This document shows positions 34,777 to 41,434 of a DNA stretch of 64,000 bases, piece by piece (position 1 is the stretch's first letter; every line of letters starts with the position of its first letter). Both the position numbers and the translations under genes were made by a program. The stretch comes from Armatimonadota bacterium (GTDB taxonomy: Bacteria; Armatimonadota; DTGP01; JAKQQT01): NCBI GenBank assembly GCA_036504095.1, contig DASXVS010000071.1, positions 248,001 to 312,000 of the forward strand, read 5' to 3'. Under the pieces are notes generated by a model that had not been told where the DNA came from, did not search any database, and saw nothing but the letters and a program-made list of their open reading frames with translations.

Positions 34777-35484
34777 ATGATGGCTGACAACTACGTTCTG
34801 GCGGTAGGCGCGCACTGCGGAGACATGGAGATCAGCGCCGGAATGGTCGTCGCCAAGCTGGCCCGCCTGGGCAAGCGGACCGTATTCCTGCACCTCACGC
34901 CGGGCGAGAAAGGCCACAAGACGCTTTCCCCGGATGCCTACGCCGCGCAGAAGCGCAGGGAAGCCGTGGCGGCGGCCGAAGCGTTCGGCGGCGAAGCGCT
35001 CTTCCTCCCGTATAAGGACGGCGAACTCCCGGCGGACGAAGCGCTCAAGTTCCAGATCGCCGACATCATCCGCGAGGTTAGACCGAAGGTCCTGCTGGCG
35101 CACTGGACCGGTTCCATGCACAAGGACCATACCGCGGCCGGCGAGGTGATCCCGGACGCGGTTTTCTACGCTGCTATCAGGGGTTTTGAGCGTCCCCTGC
35201 CCGCCCACGGCGTCGTTCGCACCTATTACACCGAGAACTGGGAAGATCCCATCGATTTCAGGCCTGAGCTCTTTGCGGAGGTCGAACAGCAAGACGTCGA
35301 CCTTTGGGAGCAAGCCTGCCGGAAATACGCGCTCTTCGACGGCGGGGTCAGCGATTTCGACTACCTCACCTACTACCGCAGCCTGGCCCGCGTCCGCGGG
35401 CTGGAGATCATGTCGCCGACCGGCCTGGCGCAGGCGTTTGGCCTCCCCCCTCTTTCGCGCCGCCGCCGGGTATCGGAGATCTGA
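34777..35484 (+). CDS. PIG-L (LmbE) family deacetylase-like protein with altered HPDD motif
   Basis: A 235-aa protein of the GlcNAc-PI de-N-acetylase family, zinc enzymes that remove N-acetyl groups from amino sugars (mycothiol, bacillithiol and GPI pathways). The second metal motif HKDHTAAGEV is intact, at about residue 112. The first motif, normally HPDD, reads H13-C14-G15-D16: the zinc ligands His and Asp remain, but the general-base Asp is Gly. The enzyme may therefore be slow, may use another base, or may be non-hydrolytic. GGAGGAGG precedes the double ATG start. Its context is an EamA transporter upstream and the pyrophosphatase downstream; no thiol-biosynthesis genes are seen. Confidence 0.85.
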   Translation: MMADNYVLAVGAHCGDMEISAGMVVAKLARLGKRTVFLHLTPGEKGHKTLSPDAYAAQKRREAVAAAEAFGGEALFLPYKDGELPADEALKFQIADIIREVRPKVLLAHWTGSMHKDHTAAGEVIPDAVFYAAIRGFERPLPAHGVVRTYYTENWEDPIDFRPELFAEVEQQDVDLWEQACRKYALFDGGVSDFDYLTYYRSLARVRGLEIMSPTGLAQAFGLPPLSRRRRVSEI

Positions 35485-35542
35485 GTCCGCAGGGTCCGGA
35501 CGCCCGTTGTGGTAAAATGTGGCGTGATGAATGCAATCTCTG

Positions 35543-35573
35543 TTGACGCATCGCGTCATTGGCGGGATATAGT
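35543..35573 (+). promoter_or_regulatory. Candidate hppA promoter
   Basis: TTGACG at 35543-35548 and TATAGT at 35568-35573, with a 19-nt spacer. The spacing is longer than optimal, but both hexamers are good. The predicted start leaves a leader of about 40 nt that includes AAGGGG before ATG 35623. Confidence 0.45.
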
Positions 35574-35622
35574 AATCTGGCCCAACGTTTGAAGCCCAAC
35601 TCTGAAGGGGGACCTTATTAAA

Positions 35623-38088
35623 ATGGTTAGACCCAATGAGGGTTGCTGTTCCGTGACTGAACGCAAGACCCTCCCCCTGACCGGCATGCTCCGTCCGCTG
35701 AGTATGCTTGTCAGTTTCTTCCTGTTGCTTGCAGCGACAGGCAAATCATTCGCCGGGGAATCCGACGTAACTCTGCCTCCCATTGAAGGAAGCAACTTCA
35801 ATGTCCTGCTTCTGATCCTCGGATGCGCGATCGTCGCGCTGCTCGTTGGCTGGGGCATCGCCGCCAGCGTGAAGAAGCTTTCGGCCGGTTCGCCGGCCAT
35901 GCAGGAAGTCCAGAAGGCCATCCAGGATGGCGCGATGGCGTACCTCGGCCAGCAGATCAAAGCGATGTTGCCGCTCGTGGTCATCATCACGATCGGCCTG
36001 TTCTTCATGTACAAGCCTGTCTATATCGAACAGGCCGTCAAGTCCGGTCAGGGCGAGGGCTACGGCCTGTTCCTGGCCTTCGGCGTTGCCATCGCCTTCC
36101 TGCTCGGCGTTACGTGCTCTTACATCGCCGGATTCGCGGGTATGAAGATGGCGGTTCAGGGCAACGCCCGGGTGGCGAATGCCGCGCTCACATCCTTCAA
36201 GCTGGCTCTTGAGACCGCGTTCAAGAGCGGCGCCGTGGCCGGAATGGTCACCGTCGGAATGGGTCTGGCGGGCGCCGCGATCATCTTTATGATCTTCAAG
36301 CAGGACGCGATGAAGGTCCTGGTCGGCTTCGGTTTCGGCGGTTCTCTGGCTGCCCTCTTCATGCGCGTCGGCGGCGGCATCTTCACGAAGGCCGCGGACG
36401 TTGGCGCCGACCTGGTCGGCAAGGTTGAAGCCGGCATTCCGGAAGACGACCCGCGCAACGCGGCGACGATCGCGGACAACGTTGGTGACAACGTTGGCGA
36501 CTGCGCCGGTATGGCGGCGGACGTCTTCGAATCTTACGAAGTTACCCTGGTTGCCGCCATTATCCTCGGCGCCGCGACGGCCGCTTCGGTATTCGGCGGC
36601 GGCGTAATCGGCGGCCAGATGGCCTTGAAACTCGTCATGTACGCCCTGATGGTCCGCGGAGTCGGCGTCATCGCCTCCATCATCGGCATTTTCTCCGTAC
36701 ACGGCAAAGACGACATCAAGATGAACCCGATGCAGCCGATCAGCCGTGGCTTCCTCATCGCCATCATCGCGTCGCTTGCGGGCTTCGCCATCGTGTCCTA
36801 CTTCTACATGGGTGGCGCGGACCCGTCCGGAGCGATCAAATCCAGCACCGGCGTGGTCTTCCCGTGGTATTCGTTCTTCTTCGCCAACAGTCTGGGAATT
36901 GCGCTCTCCTTCGTGATTGAGAAGATCACCGACCACTTCACCGGCGTTGACAAGCGCCCGGTCACCGATATCGCCAACGCGGCCCGCACAGGCCCGGCGA
37001 CGATCATCCTCACGGGTTTCGCGCAGGGCCTCGAGTCCTCGGTGTGGAGCGCGCTCGCCATCTGTGTAACCATCATCACCAGCACCGTCCTCTTCCACGG
37101 CAACGCCGAGATGTCCATGTACGGTATCGCACTGACGGGCCTCGGCCTGCTGGCGACCACCGGCTTCATCCTGGCGGAAGACACCTACGGCCCGATCGCC
37201 GACAACGCAAACGGCATCTTCGAGATGTCCGGCGCGCTGAAGGACGAAGAAGCCAAGGGCAACTTCAACCCCGGCAAGATCGTCAATCGCCTCGACATGG
37301 TCGGCAACACAACCAAGGCGCTCACTAAGGGCTTCGCCATCGCCACCGCCGTCATCGCCGCCGTTGCCTTGTTCCGCTCGTTTATGACGGACGCCCAACT
37401 CACGAATATCCGAATCGATATTCCCATCGTCTTCGTCGGCGCCCTCATCGGCGCTTCGGTTCCCTTCCTCTTCTCGTCGTTCGCCATCAACGCGGTCTCC
37501 CGCGCGGCCCAGCTACTCATCTTTGAAGTGCGCCGCCAGTTCCGCGAGAAGCCGGGCATTATGGCCGGCACCGAGAAGCCGGACTACGCGAAATGCGTCT
37601 CTATCGTGACCGCCGCCGCGCAGAAGGAACTGATCTCCCCGGGGATCCTCGCTGTCGCCACTCCGGTAATCGTGGGATTCGGCCTCGGTGCGGAAGCGCT
37701 AGGTGGATACCTCGCCGGCGCCATCCTCAGCGCGCAGCTTCTCGCTGTGATGCTGTCCAACTCCGGTGGAGCGTGGGACAACGCCAAGAAGAAGATCGAA
37801 GACGGCTTCCTGGGTGGCAAGGGCACCGATGCCCATAAGGCCGCCGTCGTCGGCGACACGGTTGGCGACCCGTTCAAGGATACCGCCGGCCCGGCCCTGA
37901 ACCCGTTGATTAAGGTTATGAACCTTGTGGCGGTCCTGATGGCGCCGGTCATCGTGGTGATCGAGCGGGCGGCAAATGCCTCCGGCAATCACACGACGCA
38001 GATCGTCGTCTGCGTTGTCGCCGGCATCTTCCTGCTGGGCGCCATCTTCTGGAGCAAGCGCGCCGGAGATGACATCATCGCGTCATAG
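35623..38088 (+). CDS. hppA: Membrane-bound proton-pumping pyrophosphatase, K+-independent type
   Basis: Couples hydrolysis of inorganic pyrophosphate to ion pumping across the membrane. The protein is 821 aa with about 16 helices. The substrate-binding signature DVGADLVGKVEAGIPEDDPR is present, followed by NVGDNVGDCAGMAADVFESY. The second conserved Asp cluster is near the C-terminus (GDTVGDPFKDTAGPALNPLI). The residue that decides potassium dependence lies in GNTTKA (K565); Lys here marks K+-independent H+-PPases, whereas K+-dependent ones have Ala. The N-terminus has an extra hydrophobic, signal-like stretch (residues 22-45), so the mature start may be after AGES. It is followed by a very strong hairpin. 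Confidence 0.96.
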   Translation: MVRPNEGCCSVTERKTLPLTGMLRPLSMLVSFFLLLAATGKSFAGESDVTLPPIEGSNFNVLLLILGCAIVALLVGWGIAASVKKLSAGSPAMQEVQKAIQDGAMAYLGQQIKAMLPLVVIITIGLFFMYKPVYIEQAVKSGQGEGYGLFLAFGVAIAFLLGVTCSYIAGFAGMKMAVQGNARVANAALTSFKLALETAFKSGAVAGMVTVGMGLAGAAIIFMIFKQDAMKVLVGFGFGGSLAALFMRVGGGIFTKAADVGADLVGKVEAGIPEDDPRNAATIADNVGDNVGDCAGMAADVFESYEVTLVAAIILGAATAASVFGGGVIGGQMALKLVMYALMVRGVGVIASIIGIFSVHGKDDIKMNPMQPISRGFLIAIIASLAGFAIVSYFYMGGADPSGAIKSSTGVVFPWYSFFFANSLGIALSFVIEKITDHFTGVDKRPVTDIANAARTGPATIILTGFAQGLESSVWSALAICVTIITSTVLFHGNAEMSMYGIALTGLGLLATTGFILAEDTYGPIADNANGIFEMSGALKDEEAKGNFNPGKIVNRLDMVGNTTKALTKGFAIATAVIAAVALFRSFMTDAQLTNIRIDIPIVFVGALIGASVPFLFSSFAINAVSRAAQLLIFEVRRQFREKPGIMAGTEKPDYAKCVSIVTAAAQKELISPGILAVATPVIVGFGLGAEALGGYLAGAILSAQLLAVMLSNSGGAWDNAKKKIEDGFLGGKGTDAHKAAVVGDTVGDPFKDTAGPALNPLIKVMNLVAVLMAPVIVVIERAANASGNHTTQIVVCVVAGIFLLGAIFWSKRAGDDIIAS

Positions 38089-38116
38089 TGATCCGCGGAT
38101 CACGGTGGTATGAAAT

Positions 38117-38156
38117 CAGGAGGCAGGCAGTGGGATATCCCACTGCCTGCCTCCTG
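38117..38156. terminator. Perfect 40-bp palindrome after hppA
   Basis: Bases 38117-38136 are exactly complementary to 38137-38156, a 20-bp perfect inverted repeat with no spacer (GGGATATCCC at the centre), followed on the plus strand by TTTC. It can fold into a long hairpin 29 nt after the hppA stop and acts as its likely terminator. The CT-rich run at 38163-38215 shares its CTCCCGCCTCCTG flavour. Confidence 0.8.
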
Positions 38157-38226
38157 TTTCTTCGTCTCCCGTCCCCGCACCCTCGCCCCTTGCCTCCCGC
38201 CTCCTGGCTTCAGTATCCTGCTTACT

Positions 38227-38427
38227 ATGTACACTTGGACCGATCACCTCGAAGTGGGCCGTATCCTCGCCCAGATGTATCCCGACGACGACCCGTGGAC
38301 GATGTCATTCCAGGACCTCAAAGCGCGCACCCTCACCGTGCCGGAATTCAACGGCAATGAGGATGATGATATTGAGGACTACGAACTGGAAGGCATCCAA
38401 TCCGCCTGGGGCTGGGGCAAGGAGTAG
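38227..38427 (+). CDS. iscX: IscX (YfhJ) iron-sulfur assembly accessory protein
   Basis: A 66-aa acidic protein. It starts MYTWTDHLEVGRILAQMYPD and continues with DPWTMSFQDLKARTL, matching the E. coli IscX pattern (WTD, YPD-DP-T, F-DL) and its acidic C-terminal helix ending IQSAWGWG. In E. coli IscX binds the cysteine desulfurase IscS and iron and modulates Fe-S cluster assembly. The ATG at 38227 is chosen because the homology begins there; the upstream frame is repeat-derived. Unusually, no isc genes are adjacent: it stands alone between a hairpin-rich region and a 267-bp repeat element. Confidence 0.88.
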   Translation: MYTWTDHLEVGRILAQMYPDDDPWTMSFQDLKARTLTVPEFNGNEDDDIEDYELEGIQSAWGWGKE

Positions 38428-38694
38428 GGCTGAGTATTGAGTGTTGAGTTTTGAGGTGTGAGTGTGTGCCGTGTGTCATCCTGAGCGAAGACTCCATGAG
38501 GCAAGCCGCACCACAACAGATGAAAGCGGTGACAGCCACCCTCTCTGTCGTCCGAAGGACGATTGGCCGAAGGCCCTTCAGACGGGTACTTCAGTGCCCG
38601 GTCGGTAGCGCTGTTTTCATAACTGCGAAGGATCTCAACTTAACGTCGCGATGTTTCGCCGCGCTCAACATGACGACTTCTCAATACTCAAGCC
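38428..38694. repeat. 267-bp dispersed element with nested terminal inverted repeats
   Basis: The outer ends GGCTGAGTATTGAG (38428-38441) and CTCAATACTCAAGCC (38680-38694) are inverted copies with one indel. The inner pair TGTCATCCTGAGCG (38474-38487) and CGCTCAACATGACG (38662-38675) is also inverted with three mismatches. The interior contains GCGAAGGATCT and smaller hairpins. It fills the gap between the iscX stop and the SDR stop codon exactly. The sequence type (TGTCATCCTGAGCGAAG) is familiar to me as a non-coding dispersed repeat in many bacterial genomes. No ORF in it looks genuine. Confidence 0.8.
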
Positions 38695-39426
38695 TTACCG
38701 AAGATATGACCCGCCGTTAACGTCCACGCAGATACCGCTCAGGTATCGGCTTTCGGGCTGTGCGAGGAACGCGACGACATTCGCGACGTCTTCCGGTTCA
38801 GCCACGCGCCCTTGGGGGATCTCCGAGCATATCGCGTCACCGCGCGCCGACAACGCTTCCGCCGCCATATCGGTACGCACCCATCCGGGTGCTACGGCAA
38901 AGACTCCGATTCCTCTCGGCGCGAGCTCGATGGACAGGCTCTTCGTGAGGTTGATCATCGCGGCCTTGGACGCCGCGTAGGCCGAAAAGCCCGCTTCCCC
39001 GCGGTGGCCGGCACGGCTGGCAATGTGGACGACCGATCCCCCACCCTCCTCCAAACGATCGAGGAACGCGAACGTAAGGTCCGCCGCCGAAAAGAGGTTC
39101 ACCTGGAACTGCCGGCGCCACGCCTCTCTCCACACGGTCAGGTCTGCGCCATCACACGGACTCGGCTGGTAGATCCCTGCGTTGTGGACCAGGAGTGACA
39201 GCGGCTCCTCCACCGCCGCCGACAGGCCTTCCACGGCCTTCGATTCGAGCAGGTCGACCGCCACGACGCCGTGCCCTTCGCCGGGAAGATCGGCCATCAA
39301 CCGTGCTCCCGCGCCTAAGCGCGAGCAATGAGCCAGGACCTTGTAACCGTCACTCGCGAGCCGGAATGCTATCGCGGCGCCTATTCCTCGCGAAGCGCCG
39401 GTGACGAGCGCGTAGCGATCAGCCAT
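38695..39426 (-). CDS. Short-chain dehydrogenase/reductase (FabG-like)
   Basis: Classical SDR of 243 aa with the NAD(P)-binding TGASRGIGAAIA at residues 9-20, NAG at about 84-86 and the catalytic Ser plus YxxxK as SRAGHRGEAGFSAYAASKAA. The C-terminal VAPGWVRTDMA and YLSGICVDVNGG are also typical. It may act as a 3-oxoacyl-ACP reductase or on another hydroxy/keto substrate; the exact one is not decidable. The start ATG 39426 overlaps the yqeG-like gene by 8 nt, so it is the last gene of the alaS-side minus-strand operon. Its stop codon abuts a repeat element. Confidence 0.88.
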   Translation of the reverse strand: MADRYALVTGASRGIGAAIAFRLASDGYKVLAHCSRLGAGARLMADLPGEGHGVVAVDLLESKAVEGLSAAVEEPLSLLVHNAGIYQPSPCDGADLTVWREAWRRQFQVNLFSAADLTFAFLDRLEEGGGSVVHIASRAGHRGEAGFSAYAASKAAMINLTKSLSIELAPRGIGVFAVAPGWVRTDMAAEALSARGDAICSEIPQGRVAEPEDVANVVAFLAQPESRYLSGICVDVNGGSYLR

Positions 39427-39967
39427 GCTCTTCCCGTCCCGTCTGGCGTGGAGGCATCTTGCCTGCCTTGGCCAACCGCCGCAGTATCATCCCCTCTATG
39501 CGGCGATTGAACTTCGTGATGAACAACTCCCTTTGGGCGATGCGGTCGACGTAGATTGCCATCAGCCCCAACCGCCTCGCTCCGAGGATGTCCGTAAGCA
39601 GCTGATCCCCTATTACGGCCACCTGCGACTTCGCGAGGCTCATCTTCCACACGGCGTTACGGAAGCCCGCCCTGCGCGGTTTGGAGACGCCTGAGACGTA
39701 CGTTGCGCCGATGGCATCGCAAATCTTGGACAGGCGCGCATAGCGCCGGGTGTTGCTGGCAACACAGAGCGCAAAACCCATCCCGTTCGCTCGGTGCGCC
39801 CAGGCAAGGACGTCCGGAGGGATGTCCGACGAGCGCCACGCAACAAGCGTATTGTCCAAGTCCAGGATGAGCCCGCGAATGCCCCGGTCCCACAGAGCAT
39901 TCAGGTCCACCGACGACGTCTTGTCGAAGTGGAGGTCGGGCTTGAAGATGTCCAGCGATTGGCTCAC
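39419..39967 (-). CDS. YqeG-family HAD-type phosphatase
   Basis: HAD-superfamily phosphatase of the YqeG type, 182 aa from GTG 39967, which begins two bases after the mltG stop; ATG 40015 upstream is less likely because it would overlap mltG. The HAD motif I is LILDLDNTLVAW, motif II is the Ser/Thr in CVASNT, motif III is the Lys in VSKPRRAGF, and motif IV is VIGDQLLTDILGA. The KPDLHFDKTSSVDLNAL start resembles Gram-positive YqeG. The substrate is unknown; in yeast the related Gep4 is a phosphatidylglycerophosphate phosphatase. Confidence 0.87.
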   Translation of the reverse strand: MSQSLDIFKPDLHFDKTSSVDLNALWDRGIRGLILDLDNTLVAWRSSDIPPDVLAWAHRANGMGFALCVASNTRRYARLSKICDAIGATYVSGVSKPRRAGFRNAVWKMSLAKSQVAVIGDQLLTDILGARRLGLMAIYVDRIAQRELFITKFNRRIEGMILRRLAKAGKMPPRQTGREEHG

Positions 39968-39968
39968 A

Positions 39969-40988
39969 TCAGCCTCCGTTTGCCTCAGCCCGCGACTCCT
40001 GCGTCGCCAGGACATGCTCTTCGAGGGTCCGCGTGAAAACGTGTGTCCCGTCCGGATTGGCGGTGTAATACAGGTAGGGCACTGTGGCGGGGTGAAGCGC
40101 GGCCCGAATCGCGCCGAGGCCGGGGTTGCAGATCGGTCCCGGCGGCAATCCGGTCACCTTGTACGTGTTGTAGGGCGAATCTACCTCCAGGTCGCTGTAG
40201 AGCAGGCGTTCCTTGTGGCCAACCACATACTGCACGGTTGCGTCCACTTGCAGCGGCATCTTCCTGCTCAGCCGGTTGTACAGCACACCGGCGATCAGCG
40301 GCTGATCCGATTTGACCTTCGCCTCGCGCTCAATGAGGCTGGCCATCGTGATCACCTGCCCGAGGCTGTATCCCCTCTTCTCGCTCGCGCGTAGATCGTC
40401 CGCCAACGGCTCGAGGACTTTCTTCCCGAAGTTGTCCAGCATCGTCTGAATAATCTCCCGGTCCGTTGTCCCTCGGGCGAAGTCATACGAATCAGGAAAA
40501 AGGTAGCCCTCCAGGTTGGGCGGCGCTCCGAACGTCGTGGCGAATGACGAGCCGCGCCGGGACGCCAGGAAAACCCAATCAGCGGCGCTCACACCCGGAA
40601 CCTCGGCGGCGCGTGCGCCGATCTGGTCAATCGTGAAGCCTTCCGGAATCGTGATGCGCACTACGCGAACACTCGCCCCCAGCCTTAGTTCATGCAGGAT
40701 GCGCGCGGTCGACATGGATGGCGCGAGCCGGTATACCCCTGCCTCAATAGTGGGCTCTCCGTCGAGGCGCGCGAGCGCGCGGAAGGCCAACGCGTTGTTG
40801 ATGAGGCCGCGCCGTTGAAGGATCCGCGCGATGCGGGCGGTGGTGGAGCCGGGCGGGATGGTGACATCCACGCTTCGCCTGGAGCCGGAAGCCGGGCCGA
40901 ACAGCGTGATGCCGAGCATGCCCGCCAACAGGATGAACACCGTGAGCGCGATCCAGAACAGCGGTCGTGGCTGGTGTCGTCGTCTCAT
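39969..40988 (-). CDS. mltG: Endolytic murein transglycosylase MltG (YceG-like)
   Basis: Membrane-anchored lytic transglycosylase of 339 aa that cuts nascent peptidoglycan strands and ends glycan polymerisation. An N-terminal membrane helix (FWIALTVFILLAGMLGITLF) is followed by a LysM-like segment and the YceG domain. Key blocks are EGYLFPDSYDFARGT, the catalytic Glu in TMASLIEREAKVKSD, LYNRLSRKMPLQVDATVQY and the C-terminal PYNTYKVTGLPPGPICNPG. The start overlaps the ruvX stop as ATGA. In many bacteria mltG sits beside ruvX, yqgF or tmk, matching this order. Confidence 0.94.
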   Translation of the reverse strand: MRRRHQPRPLFWIALTVFILLAGMLGITLFGPASGSRRSVDVTIPPGSTTARIARILQRRGLINNALAFRALARLDGEPTIEAGVYRLAPSMSTARILHELRLGASVRVVRITIPEGFTIDQIGARAAEVPGVSAADWVFLASRRGSSFATTFGAPPNLEGYLFPDSYDFARGTTDREIIQTMLDNFGKKVLEPLADDLRASEKRGYSLGQVITMASLIEREAKVKSDQPLIAGVLYNRLSRKMPLQVDATVQYVVGHKERLLYSDLEVDSPYNTYKVTGLPPGPICNPGLGAIRAALHPATVPYLYYTANPDGTHVFTRTLEEHVLATQESRAEANGG

Positions 40989-41434
40989 CGCGCTTCTCCG
41001 GAGCCCGGACGGTCCAGATAAGCCTGAAGGATAAGGGTTGCCGCGACTTTGTCCACCACCTGTTTTCGCTCCTTCGATTTGCGGTCGGCGCTGATCAGCA
41101 TACGGTTCGCCTGAGCGGTTGTGAGGCGTTCGTCTATGGTTTCGATCGGTGTGTCAACCCGCTTAGCAAGATCCTCCAGAAACGCCTGCACCTTCTCCGC
41201 CTGTGGCTTGAGCGTTCCGTCGAGGCTGTATGGCATCCCCGCGATAATGGCCGCTGCATCGAGGTCGCGCGCCAGGTCTGCAATGCGATTCAGTTCGCGG
41301 CCGTCTCTCGTGATAACCTCCAGCGGCAGCGCCATTGTCCCCAAGTGGCTCACGGCCACGCCGATGCGCCGGTCCCCAACGTCCAGTCCGATGTAAGTAT
41401 TCGTGATCACTGTCTTATCCGTTCCGGGACCCAT
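40985..41434 (-). CDS. ruvX: Putative Holliday-junction resolvase RuvX/YqgF
   Basis: RNase H-fold protein of the YqgF family, also linked to pre-16S rRNA processing. From ATG 41434 it is 149 aa. The GTG at 41410 has the better spacing, four bases after the upstream stop, and starts right before the motif. The catalytic Asp motif is YIGLDVGDRRIGVAVS. The further blocks GMPYSLDGTL, ETIDERLTT and VVDKVAATLILQAYLD are as in the family. It is coupled to mltG by an ATGA overlap and overlaps the preceding membrane-protein gene by up to 20 nt. Confidence 0.92.
   Translation of the reverse strand: MGPGTDKTVITNTYIGLDVGDRRIGVAVSHLGTMALPLEVITRDGRELNRIADLARDLDAAAIIAGMPYSLDGTLKPQAEKVQAFLEDLAKRVDTPIETIDERLTTAQANRMLISADRKSKERKQVVDKVAATLILQAYLDRPGSGEAR

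Noticed and set aside
34699-35559. Minus-strand frame rich in Pro-Ser-Ala-Leu repeats
   Set aside because: Its repeated part is only the translated heptamer array and the rest is antisense to the PIG-L gene.
35746-37398. Long open frame of 550 codons on the minus strand
   Set aside because: It lies antisense to hppA, whose motifs are unmistakable; the GC-rich third positions make antisense frames stay open.
38451-38720. 89-codon frame in the 38428-38694 element
   Set aside because: It is the translation of a dispersed repeat with no ribosome site and no conserved-looking protein character.
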